Below are positions 7,011 through 17,150 of a stretch of DNA of 64,000 nt, one piece after another. The position numbers and the translations under genes are program-made. This DNA is from Echinicola shivajiensis (GTDB taxonomy: Bacteria > Bacteroidota > Bacteroidia > Cytophagales > Cyclobacteriaceae), in assembly GCF_018642165.1 (NCBI RefSeq), contig NZ_JAHHZM010000015.1, positions 1-64,000 of the forward strand, read 5' to 3'. The stretch's first letter is position 1; each line of letters begins with the position of its first letter. Under the pieces are notes generated by a model. That model saw only the letters and a list, made by a program, of their open reading frames with translations. It made no database searches and had not been told where the DNA came from.

Positions 7011-7862
7011 TCATTTAATCGATTTGATCAATCTCTCATTGAGACCTACATAATCCATGTTTTTAGCTTCTCTGGCCATTTCACTTGAAAGGTTGGCACT
7101 TTCTATGGCTTCGTCTTTCATACCCAGTTTATCTTCTATTTTTGCCTTCAAATGCATGGTCCAATACTTGGGATCTGCTTCCACTGATTTTTCTATCCAT
7201 TGGTGGGCAGTTTTCAAATCTTTGTCTTGGGAATAATAATAGGAGGCAGCTTGGTAAAGTAAGCCAGGGTTATCAGAATTTTGGTCAATAACCAAATCTT
7301 GAATTTGACTCATCACTACAGGCTCCACTTCAGTTTCAATATTAAAACTGATTGCTGTTTTTTCCCAGTTCAAGTTGAAGGCAGCTCCAGAATCTGTTAG
7401 TTTGTTGAAGCTGATTTCCATTGTTTCAAAATCTTCCCGGCTTTTCTGGGCTGGAACCGTAAATTTCAATACATCATTTTCTGCTGTGTAGCCAATGGAT
7501 CCCCACAATTCAAGATTGTCCGAAAGAATAACAGTCCATTCCTTTTTATTTGGAATGGTATACAGTGCATAGGTGCCTGCAGGTAAATTTTTTCCTTCGA
7601 TGATAACATCGGTATTGAAGGAAATCTTGGTGCTTGCATTGGCTCCGGTTCTCCAAACCTCTCCATAAGGAACCAAAGTTCCGAATATTTTTCGGCCCTT
7701 TACGCTTGGCCGACTATATTCAACCTTTACATCGGTTAAGCCTATTTTTTGGCTTATACTGGCCGCAGGACTTGCTTGTGGCATTTGGATTTGTTGTGCT
7801 AACGCCCCAAAAGTAGCACTGATGGTTAGTAGCAAAATGAAGATGCTGACTCTTAGCTTCAT
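7011..7862 (-). CDS. DUF2911 domain protein, exported
   Basis: A 283-aa protein with signal peptide (cleavage likely after A22, ALA|Q). Residues ~35-175 match DUF2911: VEYSRPSVKGRKIFG, VPYGEVWRTGANAST and the ILSDNLELWGSIGY stretch. The C-terminal ~90 residues form TPR-like helices. The family is very common in Bacteroidota and is exported, but has no proven activity. It is transcribed alone, toward the shared terminator at 6957-6997. Confidence 0.88.
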   Translation of the reverse strand: MKLRVSIFILLLTISATFGALAQQIQMPQASPAASISQKIGLTDVKVEYSRPSVKGRKIFGTLVPYGEVWRTGANASTKISFNTDVIIEGKNLPAGTYALYTIPNKKEWTVILSDNLELWGSIGYTAENDVLKFTVPAQKSREDFETMEISFNKLTDSGAAFNLNWEKTAISFNIETEVEPVVMSQIQDLVIDQNSDNPGLLYQAASYYYSQDKDLKTAHQWIEKSVEADPKYWTMHLKAKIEDKLGMKDEAIESANLSSEMAREAKNMDYVGLNERLIKSIK

Positions 7863-7955
7863 AGGTAATTTGAATTGGTTTAATTGTAAGAAGTAATATT
7901 AATGATTTTTTTATTTTGACTAAATTATAGATATTAAGGTGTTATAATATTAAGC

Positions 7956-8567
7956 ATGAAAGATATTAAAATTCTTGCTAAAGAATTCTTTTTAGACAGG
8001 AATGTAACCGATATTGCCAAGGACCTTTTAGGTAAAATCATTGTTTCAGAGTTTAACGGAAAGATTACTACCGCTAGGATAGTGGAAACAGAGGCTTATG
8101 ACGGAAACGTGGATAAAGCCTGTCATGCATTTCCAAATAAGCTAACGCCAAGAACCGCTGTAATGTTCAAAGAAGGTGGAAGAAGTTACGTTTATTTGTG
8201 TTATGGTATACATCATTTGTTGAATATTGTCACTCATGCTGAGGGGGATGCGAGAGCAGTACTGATAAGGGCCGTGGAACCAATTTCCGGGATTGATATT
8301 ATGCATGAGAGAAGAAAAGTGAAAAATAACCGTGACCTGACCAATGGTCCAGGGAAGTTGACCAAAGCGCTGGGAATTACTTCAGAAGATAATGATGTAA
8401 ATCTATTTAACCAAGAATCAGGCCTTTGGATAGGATATAAGGAAGAAGGATATGATGATTTTGAGATTATTACTACCCAAAGAATAGGTGTAGATTATGC
8501 AGAAGAAGATGCTTTATTGCCTTGGCGGTTTTATATTAAGAACAATCCATATATCAGTAAAAAATAA
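7956..8567 (+). CDS. DNA-3-methyladenine glycosylase (AAG/MPG family)
   Basis: A 203-aa enzyme of the Aag/MPG superfamily that excises alkylated purines such as 3-methyladenine in base-excision repair. RIVETEAYDG places the catalytic Glu at residue 44; the YVYLCYGIHHLLNIVT segment and the NGPGKLTKALGI motif are family hallmarks. Length is normal for the bacterial form. The stop codon directly abuts the start of the dehydrogenase gene at 8568, so the two are cotranscribed, though their functions seem unrelated. Confidence 0.93.
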   Translation: MKDIKILAKEFFLDRNVTDIAKDLLGKIIVSEFNGKITTARIVETEAYDGNVDKACHAFPNKLTPRTAVMFKEGGRSYVYLCYGIHHLLNIVTHAEGDARAVLIRAVEPISGIDIMHERRKVKNNRDLTNGPGKLTKALGITSEDNDVNLFNQESGLWIGYKEEGYDDFEIITTQRIGVDYAEEDALLPWRFYIKNNPYISKK

Positions 8568-9488
8568 ATGAGCTTAGCAATTATTTCCCCGAGCAGGGAT
8601 GTTAGTCCTTGGATAGAAATATTTAAAAAGGAATCACCAGAAATTCCATTGGAGATATATCCTGATATCCAAGAACCTGATAAAGTAGAGGTAGCCATGG
8701 TTTGGCAACATCCAAAGGGCTCTTTATCCCAATTCAAAAAATTGAAAATCATTTGCTCTATGGGGGCGGGGGTGGATCATATTTTGGGAGATGAAACAAT
8801 TGACAAGACCATTCCTATCTGCAGAATAGTGGATCCTATGTTGACTTTTTCAATGACCAATTATGTGGTGATGGGAGTACTCAATTATCACCGTCAAATT
8901 CAGCGGTTTTTGGCTGATAAGGAAAAGCAAAAATGGGATATGAGCCAGCCTGAACTGCCGGTTAAAATTGGTGTGTTGGGAGTTGGTGAGCTGGGGGGAG
9001 ATGTCTTGGATAAATTGGACTATATGGGATTTGAGGTGTTTGGTTATGGAAACAGACCAAAGGATAATTTTAAATTCCCCTATTTTTTTGGTGATCAATT
9101 GGGAGATTTTCTCAAGGAAATCAATGTGATGATTTGTTTATTGCCCTTAACGCCAAAAACTGAGGGTTTTTTAAATACAGAATTATTTAAGCAATGTAAC
9201 AAAGGGACGTATTTGATCAATGTGGCAAGAGGTCAACACCTGGTTGAGGAAGATTTAATCCCTGCCATAGATAAAGGATGGCTTTCAGGAGCATTATTGG
9301 ATGTCTTCAGAAAAGAACCTTTACCTGAGGGACATGATTTTTGGAAACATCCTAAAATCACCTTTACCCCTCATATTGCAAGCGTAACCAACCCTAAGGC
9401 TGCTGCTCCCCAAATAATTGATAATTATCTTAGGCAGAAGGAGAATAGACCACTGATCAATCAAATTGATCGTGAAAGAGGTTATTAA
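8568..9488 (+). CDS. D-2-hydroxyacid dehydrogenase, GhrA-like (glyoxylate/hydroxypyruvate reductase)
   Basis: A 306-aa NAD(P)-dependent dehydrogenase. The Rossmann motif reads GVLGVGELGGDV (residues ~135-146). Family catalytic elements are visible: Arg in NVARGQHLVEEDL, Glu in RKEPLPEGH and His in FTPHIAS. CSMGAGVDHIL is typical of GhrA-type enzymes, which reduce glyoxylate or hydroxypyruvate in the cytoplasm. It starts immediately after the glycosylase stop codon. Substrate preference cannot be read from the sequence. Confidence 0.88.
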   Translation: MSLAIISPSRDVSPWIEIFKKESPEIPLEIYPDIQEPDKVEVAMVWQHPKGSLSQFKKLKIICSMGAGVDHILGDETIDKTIPICRIVDPMLTFSMTNYVVMGVLNYHRQIQRFLADKEKQKWDMSQPELPVKIGVLGVGELGGDVLDKLDYMGFEVFGYGNRPKDNFKFPYFFGDQLGDFLKEINVMICLLPLTPKTEGFLNTELFKQCNKGTYLINVARGQHLVEEDLIPAIDKGWLSGALLDVFRKEPLPEGHDFWKHPKITFTPHIASVTNPKAAAPQIIDNYLRQKENRPLINQIDRERGY

Positions 9489-9508
9489 TAAATAAACCCT
9501 AATTTATA

Positions 9509-10342
9509 ATGAGTACTTTTAAAATTTTATGTCCAACTGATTTTTCGGAATGTTCCTTAAATGCAATTGAGTACGCGGCAAAAATTGCCGAAAAATATCA
9601 TGCAGATTTAATCCTATTTCATGTTCCCGACATGGACGACTATAAAAAGCTCTTCCGAACGCCAAAGGAGGAATTATGGGAGTTTGTGCAAAAAAAGATG
9701 GATAACCTGGTCAATGAAGTGCTTCTTGAATGTTCGGATAAAGGCATAAATTCGTGTAGGGCTGAAATTAGAGAAGGAAAGACTGTTCCTGTAATAATTG
9801 ATTATGCTGAGGAGAACAATATCGACTTGATCATTATGGGAACAGAAGGGGTCAATGATATTAAAACCAATTTCATTGGGTCCAGGTCTAGCCAGGTGAT
9901 TGACAAAGTGGATAGAGATGTACTGATCGTGCCCCGAAAAGTGTTTTTTAAGCCTCCTAGAAAATTCGTTTATGCGACTGATTATGTAGAGGAAGATAAA
10001 TTAGCCATTCAAAAAGTGGTGGAAATGGCAGGGCATTTTGATAGTGAAATTGATATTGTTCATGTAGGAACAAAAAGTAAAATCATTGATAAGGCCTTGC
10101 ATCAAACGATGGTGGAAGAGATCAAACCATTTATTCGTTATGAAAAAATGAGTTATGTGCTTAAGACATATCGTGATGAACCTGGTTTAGGTCTTGAGAA
10201 TTATTTGATTGTAGCCAAAGGAGATATTTTGGTTACACTTAGCAAGAAAAAAAGCTGGTTTGACCAGCTTTTTACAAGTAATCTATCCAGAAAGATGTCT
10301 TATTTCATCAATAAACCGTTAATGGTGATCAAAAGGGTCTAA
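9509..10342 (+). CDS. Universal stress protein, tandem UspA domains
   Basis: A 277-aa cytoplasmic protein with two UspA-type domains. The first (residues ~3-147) begins KILCPTDFSECSLNAIEYA and ends with the ATP-binding pattern G-x2-G-x9-G-S (MGTEGVNDI...FIGSRSS). The second (~150-277) starts KFVYATDYVEEDKLAI and lacks a clear nucleotide loop, so it is probably structural. Family members bind ATP and act in stress survival. Its stop codon abuts that of the converging TPR gene at 10343 without an obvious terminator. Confidence 0.9.
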   Translation: MSTFKILCPTDFSECSLNAIEYAAKIAEKYHADLILFHVPDMDDYKKLFRTPKEELWEFVQKKMDNLVNEVLLECSDKGINSCRAEIREGKTVPVIIDYAEENNIDLIIMGTEGVNDIKTNFIGSRSSQVIDKVDRDVLIVPRKVFFKPPRKFVYATDYVEEDKLAIQKVVEMAGHFDSEIDIVHVGTKSKIIDKALHQTMVEEIKPFIRYEKMSYVLKTYRDEPGLGLENYLIVAKGDILVTLSKKKSWFDQLFTSNLSRKMSYFINKPLMVIKRV

Positions 10343-11077
10343 TCATTTTTTACCTCCAAATTTTGATTTGATAAAGTTATAAAACTCAGTTCTGGTACTT
10401 TTATCACCTAGTACTTTCGCTACAGTTTTCCAGTAGTCTTTAAATGAAAGTGAGTTTTCAGCCTTTTCTTCTTCTATTGGAGAGGAAGGAGTAGATGGTG
10501 CGGATTCTTTTGCGGGCAATTCAGTATTATCTTTTTCCTTGGGAGCTGCGGTGCTTTTATATTCTTTAGGTTGATAACCGATAAGGTTGTCGGCCTTGTC
10601 AAAGCTTTCTTTTGACCGCTTTTTATAGCCTAGTTTTTCTTCTACAATGCCTTTATTATTATAGGAAACAGCATCCTCAGGGTCTAGCTCAATGGCCTTT
10701 TCATAATCAGCAATGGCCCCTTCCAAATCCCCCGCACGGTCTTTTAGGAAGGCACGGCTTGAATATCTATATGGGTTCTTTGGATCAAGGTTCAGGGCCC
10801 GGTCCAATTCCTTCAAAGCTTCATCATTCCTTTGCATCAAATGGAGTACCACAGCCCTGTCACTAATATAATCCGGATTAAAATTATCCACTTCAATGAG
10901 TTGGTTGAAATCGGTCAATGAAGCCTCAAGTTTCCCTAGTCTGGAAAGGATTCGCCCTCTATGAAGTAGTAAAACCGGCTCTTTGGGGCTTTGAATGATC
11001 AGTTGATCAAAAATTACCAATGCCTCTTCAAATTTACCTTCTTTATAATAGGAGATACCCTGATTAATATCACTCAC
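10343..11077 (-). CDS. TPR repeat protein, cytoplasmic
   Basis: A 244-aa protein without signal peptide, with about five TPR units in residues 1-165 (for example NQGISYYKEGKFEEALVIFD and AIADYEKAIELDPEDAVSYN). A Pro/Ser/Glu-rich linker (~166-205) follows, then a short helical C-terminus. It is probably a scaffold for protein contacts; the partner is unknown. It converges on the Usp gene with no gap, so transcripts may overlap. Confidence 0.85.
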   Translation of the reverse strand: MSDINQGISYYKEGKFEEALVIFDQLIIQSPKEPVLLLHRGRILSRLGKLEASLTDFNQLIEVDNFNPDYISDRAVVLHLMQRNDEALKELDRALNLDPKNPYRYSSRAFLKDRAGDLEGAIADYEKAIELDPEDAVSYNNKGIVEEKLGYKKRSKESFDKADNLIGYQPKEYKSTAAPKEKDNTELPAKESAPSTPSSPIEEEKAENSLSFKDYWKTVAKVLGDKSTRTEFYNFIKSKFGGKK

Positions 11078-11271
11078 GATGTATTTGTTTAATTTATTTG
11101 CTTCAAAATTAATAACATTATACTTAACAGGCTATGTCCCGAAGAAGTTTATTCAGCTCAGAAATTCCTTACTTATTTTATTGGATTGAATTCAGTGAGA
11201 TTGACTTTTGGTCAGTCGCTAAATATCACAGGATAATGACCATATATTATTCCTATCATGCCAATAATTTC

Positions 11272-11279
11272 TATATTTG
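11272..11279 (+). promoter_or_regulatory. Predicted -7 element for holA
   Basis: TATATTTG is an exact match to the Bacteroidota -7 consensus TAnnTTTG, 17 bases before the ATG. No good -33 TTG is seen. A 7-bp inverted repeat (ATTTCTA 11267-11273 with TAGAAAT 11282-11288) straddles it. Confidence 0.4.
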
Positions 11280-11296
11280 AGTAGAAATATAGAATT

Positions 11297-12319
11297 ATGC
11301 CAAACCAACCTGAAGCAGTCTTAAAGGAGTTGAAAAGCGGGAAATATGCTCCCGTTTATTTTTTACAGGGAGACGAGCCTTATTTTATAGACCAGATTAC
11401 CAATTATATCGAGAAGCATGCCATTCCTGAGCATGAAAAAGGATTCAATCAAATCATGATGTATGGGAAGGACGCTAGCATGAACCAAGTGTTGACCAAT
11501 GCCCGGCGGTTTCCCATGATGGCTGAGCGACAGGTAGTCATTGTAAAAGAAGCGCAGAATTTACCTGATTTGGGAAAGGAAGCAGGGGACAGCCTGTTGA
11601 TAAATTACCTTTCTAATCCACTGCCGAGTACTATTTTGGTTTTTGCCCATAAATATAAAGTCCTTGATGGAAGAAAAGCCTTGGCCAAGGATTTGGATAA
11701 GAAAGCAGTCTTGGTGAAATCTGACAAGGTTCCTGAATACAAACTTTCGCCGTGGATCGATGGATATCTTAAGAGTAAGGATTTTACCATTGAGCCTAAG
11801 GCCTGCCAGATCATTGCTGAATCTATTGGTAATAACCTTGAGGTGTTGACCAATGAAATTGATAAGATGTTGATCAATTTCAGTGAGCCTATTCAGATCA
11901 ATAGCAATCATATCCAGCAATATATTGGGATCAATAAAGACTATAATAATTTTGAGCTAACCAAGGCATTAAGCTTCAGGGATGTTTTAAAGGCCAATAA
12001 AATCATTAACCATTTCAGTCAAAATCCTAAGTCAAATCCTCTGATTCCGATAATAGCCCTGTTATACCTGCATTTTTCGAGACTTTTATTGGTGCATTCC
12101 AACAGGAAATTAGGGGAAAGGGAGCTTGTCGGTAAACTGAAAGTCAATCCTTTTTTTATGAAAGAATACATGATTGCCTCTAAAAATTACCCAATAGGCA
12201 AGGTTATTGATAATATAGGATATTTGAAAGAAGCAGATCTACGTTCTAAGGGTATAGATGCCAACGGGATGAGTGAGGCAGAAATTCTTAAAGAACTCAT
12301 ATTCAAATTGATGCACTAG
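11297..12319 (+). CDS. holA: DNA polymerase III subunit delta
   Basis: A 340-aa HolA, the clamp-loader subunit that opens the sliding clamp. The N-terminus YAPVYFLQGDEPYFIDQITNYI, the RRFPMMAERQVVIVKEA segment and ESIGNNLEVLTNEIDKM are characteristic. Length is typical. It is followed 15 bases later by the large TPR gene and may be cotranscribed with it. Confidence 0.93.
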   Translation: MPNQPEAVLKELKSGKYAPVYFLQGDEPYFIDQITNYIEKHAIPEHEKGFNQIMMYGKDASMNQVLTNARRFPMMAERQVVIVKEAQNLPDLGKEAGDSLLINYLSNPLPSTILVFAHKYKVLDGRKALAKDLDKKAVLVKSDKVPEYKLSPWIDGYLKSKDFTIEPKACQIIAESIGNNLEVLTNEIDKMLINFSEPIQINSNHIQQYIGINKDYNNFELTKALSFRDVLKANKIINHFSQNPKSNPLIPIIALLYLHFSRLLLVHSNRKLGERELVGKLKVNPFFMKEYMIASKNYPIGKVIDNIGYLKEADLRSKGIDANGMSEAEILKELIFKLMH

Positions 12320-12334
12320 TTTGCGAACTTTACC

Positions 12335-15322
12335 ATGAGAAAAATATTATTACTGTTGCTGACCACAGGCTGTATTTATCAAGTCAATGCCCAATCAGGC
12401 TTGTACCAAAAAGGACTCGATAAAAAGATAGATGATGCCTTTGAGCTTTTTGATAAACACCAATACAGTGCTTCAAAACTGGAGTTTGAAAACTTAAAAG
12501 AGGAAAATCTCAGCCCTTCCCAGCGCATTGATGTTGAATATTATCATGCAGTTTCCGCTTTAAGGACAGATAATCCTGACGGCCCTTCTCTTGTAGAAAA
12601 TATCACCAATAATTATCCTACAGACCCTAAGGCCAATGAAGCAGCTTTTTTGCTAGGGGATTATTATTTTGAAAAGCGACATTATAAAGATGCCATCTTA
12701 CAATACAATAAGGTAAACGTCAATGTGGTGAGTTTGGAGGATCGATCCAAAGTTTACTTTAAGACTGGATACGCTTATTTTCAGTTGAAAGACTATGCCA
12801 ATGCGGCGAGATATTTTGATCCTGTTAAGAAGATGCAGACCTCATACACTGCAGATGGATTTTATTATGGCGGTTATGTAGCACTTCAGCAAGGGAAGTA
12901 TGATCAGGCGATTGCCGATTTCAAACAAGCAGATAGATATCAAGTCTATCAAAGTAAGGTCCCTTACATGCTTTCTGAACTTTATTATAGACAAAAGCAA
13001 TATGATGAGCTAATCGCCTATGCCACTCCAATAACCCAATCCAGAAACAATTTGGATCGAAAAGGAGGAATTTACCTTTTGTTGGCCGAAGCTTATTTTG
13101 AAAGAAGGGACTTTACCAATGCTGCTACCTATTACGATGCTTTTACAAAAGCAGGCGGCGGGGAGATGAGCAGAGAGCAAATGTATAAGGCTGGTGTAGC
13201 CCAGTTTAAAGTGCAGAAATATCAGGAAGCGACGAATTACTTTAAGAAAGTTGCATTGGAAAAGGACCGATTGGGACAGGTTTCCAGCTATTATCTGGGT
13301 CATTCTTATTTGAAGTTAAACAATCCTCAATTTGCATCAACCAGCTTCAATGCTGCCTATAAAAGCAATTACGATGCGGCCATTCAGGAAGAATCATTAT
13401 TTAATTATGCCAAGTTAAGCTTGGAGAAAGGCAGTTTTCAAGAAGCAGTGAATGCTCTGGACAATTACCTAGATAAATATCCGAATGGTGCCAACAGGGC
13501 AGAAGCAGAAAATTTACTAAGTGATGCCTTGATCAATACCAATAATTATTTGAGGGCAATTACTCATATAGAGGGAATGCAGAACAAATCTCCTAGGATC
13601 AGGGCTGCTTACCAAAAGGTAACTTATTTTCAAGGAGTGACTTATTATAGAAATAAGCAATATAAAAATGCCATTACCTATTTTGACAAGTCGATAAGTT
13701 ATCCGATCGACAAAACCATTGTGCATGAAGCTTTTTATTGGAAAGCGGAAGCTTATGCTGCTGCAGGTAATTTGAGTCAGGCCATTCAAGCTTATGAGCA
13801 GGTAACCAATATGCGATTGACTTCATTAGATCCTGCTTTGATCCGAAGCTACTATGGTTTGGGATATGCCTATTTCAATACCAAGCAATACGCTAAGGCT
13901 GAAAAGCAATTCAATAATTATATTAGGCAGATCAAGAAAACTGATATCAAAGGCTATTATGATGATGCTTTGATAAGACTTGGTGACACTTATTATATCC
14001 AAAAGAAATTTGATGACGCATTGAGCACTTTTAGAAGGGCTATTACTGAAAGGAATCAATCAGAGGATTATGCTTATTATATGGCAGGTGTCGTGCTTAA
14101 TTTCCAAAATAGAAACAGAGAGGCGATAGCGGAGTTGGATAAAGCAATAAGCAAATATCCAAATAGCCTTTACAGGGATGATGTGATTTTTCAAAAGGCC
14201 CAGATCAATATGGAGGAGTCTAATTATCAAGCGGCCAGGACTGGATTTTCAACATTGATTGACCAAAGTCCGAATAGTCCATTTGTACCTTTTGCTTTGG
14301 AAAGTAGGGCTATTGCCAATTATTCTTTGAAAAATTATGATCAGACCATCAATGATTACCAAAGAATCCTGAACAGATATCCTAATTCAAGTAATGCAGA
14401 TGCGGCCTTGGTGGGATTACAGGAGGCACTTTCCCTTCAAGGAAGATCAGGTGAATTTTCCAATTACCTTTCCGAATACAAGAAAGCCAATCCAAGTAAT
14501 GAAAGTCTGCAAAGTGTGGAATTTGAATCGGCAAAAAACCTGTTCTTTAGCCAGTCTTATCAGCAAGCTGTACAGGCTTTTGATAATTTCTTGAAAAGTT
14601 ATCCTAATTCTGGGAATAAACAGGAAGCCTATTTCTTCATGGGTGACGCCTATTACCGTTCTGGCCAAAAGGAAAAAGCCTTGGCTACTTTCTATGAGTT
14701 GGAAAAAATGGGAGCTTCTACCCATAGATCAAAGGCTATACAAAAAATTGCAGAAATTGAGCTTGAGAATAAGCAATACAGAAAAGCAATCCCATATTTC
14801 TTAAGCAGTGCAAAAGCTGCAAGGGACAGGATTGAAGAATATGAAGCATTCAAAGGTTTGATGACTTCCTATTATGAAATTGACAATTTTGATTCTGCTA
14901 GCTTCTTTGCAGACAAAGTCATTGCATTGGGGGACATCACCACAGACGCCAAGTCAAATGCTCAATTAATCAAGGCCAAATCACTGATTAAAACTGGCAA
15001 TACAGCAGGAGCACAGGATGAATTGATGGTGTTGATCAATGAAAGTGAATCCATTCAGGGAGCAGAGGCGCTTTTCTTGTTGGCCACTTCATTAAATGAA
15101 GCCGGGAATTATACCCAATCAAATGAAACTATATTTAGTTTCTCAAATAAATATGCTGTTTATGATTATTGGTATGGAAAATGCTTCTTGCTTCTAGCTC
15201 AAAACTACCTTGCTTTGAATGAAAACTTCCAGGCAAAAGCCACCTTGGAGTCTATCGTTGAGAATTCTGAAAATCAGGAAATTAAGAAAGAAGCCCAAGA
15301 ATTGTTAGGCACAATTCAATAA
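12335..15322 (+). CDS. Large exported TPR protein
   Basis: A 995-aa protein with signal peptide (cleavage after A19, VNA|Q) followed by near-continuous TPR and Sel1-like repeats to the C-terminus (repeats such as KVYFKTGYAYFQLKDYANAA and AYFFMGDAYYRSGQKEKALA). No enzymatic domain is seen. It should be periplasmic. The next gene, 30 bases on, encodes a barrel-like outer-membrane protein, suggesting the two are an envelope assembly or scaffolding pair. The length is at the upper end for such Bacteroidota proteins. Confidence 0.9.
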   Translation: MRKILLLLLTTGCIYQVNAQSGLYQKGLDKKIDDAFELFDKHQYSASKLEFENLKEENLSPSQRIDVEYYHAVSALRTDNPDGPSLVENITNNYPTDPKANEAAFLLGDYYFEKRHYKDAILQYNKVNVNVVSLEDRSKVYFKTGYAYFQLKDYANAARYFDPVKKMQTSYTADGFYYGGYVALQQGKYDQAIADFKQADRYQVYQSKVPYMLSELYYRQKQYDELIAYATPITQSRNNLDRKGGIYLLLAEAYFERRDFTNAATYYDAFTKAGGGEMSREQMYKAGVAQFKVQKYQEATNYFKKVALEKDRLGQVSSYYLGHSYLKLNNPQFASTSFNAAYKSNYDAAIQEESLFNYAKLSLEKGSFQEAVNALDNYLDKYPNGANRAEAENLLSDALINTNNYLRAITHIEGMQNKSPRIRAAYQKVTYFQGVTYYRNKQYKNAITYFDKSISYPIDKTIVHEAFYWKAEAYAAAGNLSQAIQAYEQVTNMRLTSLDPALIRSYYGLGYAYFNTKQYAKAEKQFNNYIRQIKKTDIKGYYDDALIRLGDTYYIQKKFDDALSTFRRAITERNQSEDYAYYMAGVVLNFQNRNREAIAELDKAISKYPNSLYRDDVIFQKAQINMEESNYQAARTGFSTLIDQSPNSPFVPFALESRAIANYSLKNYDQTINDYQRILNRYPNSSNADAALVGLQEALSLQGRSGEFSNYLSEYKKANPSNESLQSVEFESAKNLFFSQSYQQAVQAFDNFLKSYPNSGNKQEAYFFMGDAYYRSGQKEKALATFYELEKMGASTHRSKAIQKIAEIELENKQYRKAIPYFLSSAKAARDRIEEYEAFKGLMTSYYEIDNFDSASFFADKVIALGDITTDAKSNAQLIKAKSLIKTGNTAGAQDELMVLINESESIQGAEALFLLATSLNEAGNYTQSNETIFSFSNKYAVYDYWYGKCFLLLAQNYLALNENFQAKATLESIVENSENQEIKKEAQELLGTIQ

Positions 15323-15352
15323 TTTTTGCTTGAATAAACTGTTGAAATAGAG

Positions 15353-17041
15353 ATGAATAAATCGTTGATAATTATATGTTTATTGTTTTTGGGAAATGCC
15401 TCTTGGGCGATTGCTCAGGACAATAAGGGCAGTGAACGTGGTGAGGTCACCAATGCGGAATTTGTCATTAGAAAAGACCGTGTTTTGAGCTTGCCCACAA
15501 GACCTAGAAATTTTGAAAGTGCGCCAAATATACCACAGCCAGAAGGATTGGGGAATTTCAATTATGATGTAAGGGATTTCTTCTTCACTTTGGATCCAAG
15601 TATTTCTGAGTTGAAGCCCTATCAAAAAAGATTTCCCTCCACTACTCAAGCCCTTAATCACGGTTTGGTAAAATTGGGTTATGGTAATTATCAATCACCT
15701 TTGGCTGAGCTTCATATTAATAATGTCGAAAGTGATTACCTTAACTTCGGTGTTTTTCTAAAGCATCAGGGGTTCTACGAAGGTCCAGTAGATAAGGAAA
15801 ACTCTGCAGAGGATCATACCAATGTCCGTTTGAGCGCAAGTTATTTTACCGAATTTTTTGAAGTTTTTGGTAAGCTAGGATATGACAGGGATAGATACCA
15901 TTTTTATGGATATACACCGGGTACAGAGGTTACAGCAGATGAAATCCAACAGTTGTTCCATAGCATTTATGGGCAAGCAGGAATCAGGAATATTGAAAAG
16001 GACGATCCGCTTAACTACGAGTTGAAACTGGGAGCAAGACTTTTCAATGATGACTATGATGCTAGGGAGCATGAAATTAATTTTTCTGGAAAAACCTATT
16101 ATAATTTCAATGATGAAACTAAGGCAGGAGTTAATCTAGAAGCTTTATTAACTTCTCCTTCAGATATTACCTATTCAGATATAAACAGGAATTATGTGAA
16201 ATTCTCGCCTTATGTGAAATATCAAAATGAAAGTTTTGAAGTTAAGGCTGGAGCTAATTTGGTAGTGGAGAATGATGTTTATGCGGATAAAGGCAATGAT
16301 TTTCATGTTTTTCCAAGCATTGAAGCGAGTTATAATCTGCAAGAGGAATTTGCATTGTATGCTAGCTATATAGGTGATGTCAAGAGAAATACCTATTATA
16401 GTTTTGCTATGGAAAACCCTTATTTAGGTCCAAGTGATCAGTTGCTGAATACCATACAAAAATTTAAGGCTGAAGGTGGAATCAGGGGTAGTGTTGAAGA
16501 CGCTTTTACTTATAAGTTAGGAGTTGCCTATGGAGATTATGAAAATATGCACTTCTACGGAAATAGTATGAATGATAGCACTAGGTTCCAAATCGTTTAT
16601 GATGATACTCAGGTATTAAACTATACGGGTTCATTGGTATATAGCTTTGGAAGCCAATATCAAATCAATGCTTCTGCCAATTATTATCATTATATATTTG
16701 ATGATGAGCAAAATGTAGATATCGAAAGAGGTGCTTGGCAAAAACCAAAGTGGGAAATCAATGTGCACAATACCTTTACGCCAGATGAAAAGTGGTTGCT
16801 TCAGGCAGGACTAGATATGATGGGAGGAATAGATGTGATTAACTTTATGGGGGCTGATGCTGATAACACAGCTACACTTAGCCCGATCATTGATTTGAAT
16901 GCTAAAGTCGATTATAAGATCACGGACAGGTTTTCAGTATTTGCCCAAGGTAATAATTTGTTGAACCAGAAAAATGAAAGATATTGGAATTATCAATCCC
17001 GTGGAATTCAAGGGATTGGTGGTTTAACCTTTAAGTTTTAA
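15353..17041 (+). CDS. Outer-membrane beta-barrel protein, unrecognised family
   Basis: A 562-aa protein with signal peptide (cleavage after A21, AIA|Q). From residue ~110 to the end it consists of alternating aromatic and polar strands separated by short turns, ending GIGGLTFKF with the terminal Phe typical of barrel proteins inserted by BamA. The last strands resemble TonB-dependent receptor C-termini (FSVFAQGNNLLNQ), but there is no plug domain or TonB box. It follows the 995-aa TPR gene, which is probably its partner. Function unknown. Confidence 0.8.
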   Translation: MNKSLIIICLLFLGNASWAIAQDNKGSERGEVTNAEFVIRKDRVLSLPTRPRNFESAPNIPQPEGLGNFNYDVRDFFFTLDPSISELKPYQKRFPSTTQALNHGLVKLGYGNYQSPLAELHINNVESDYLNFGVFLKHQGFYEGPVDKENSAEDHTNVRLSASYFTEFFEVFGKLGYDRDRYHFYGYTPGTEVTADEIQQLFHSIYGQAGIRNIEKDDPLNYELKLGARLFNDDYDAREHEINFSGKTYYNFNDETKAGVNLEALLTSPSDITYSDINRNYVKFSPYVKYQNESFEVKAGANLVVENDVYADKGNDFHVFPSIEASYNLQEEFALYASYIGDVKRNTYYSFAMENPYLGPSDQLLNTIQKFKAEGGIRGSVEDAFTYKLGVAYGDYENMHFYGNSMNDSTRFQIVYDDTQVLNYTGSLVYSFGSQYQINASANYYHYIFDDEQNVDIERGAWQKPKWEINVHNTFTPDEKWLLQAGLDMMGGIDVINFMGADADNTATLSPIIDLNAKVDYKITDRFSVFAQGNNLLNQKNERYWNYQSRGIQGIGGLTFKF

Positions 17042-17150
17042 CTTGAATTAAAGCAAAAATTGAAGCGTAATTATTACCTACAGCTTTATTGAGTAATTGC
17101 AGGTTTTATCTTAGCTTAGCAATTTAATCCACCCATAAAAAAAGAAGATA

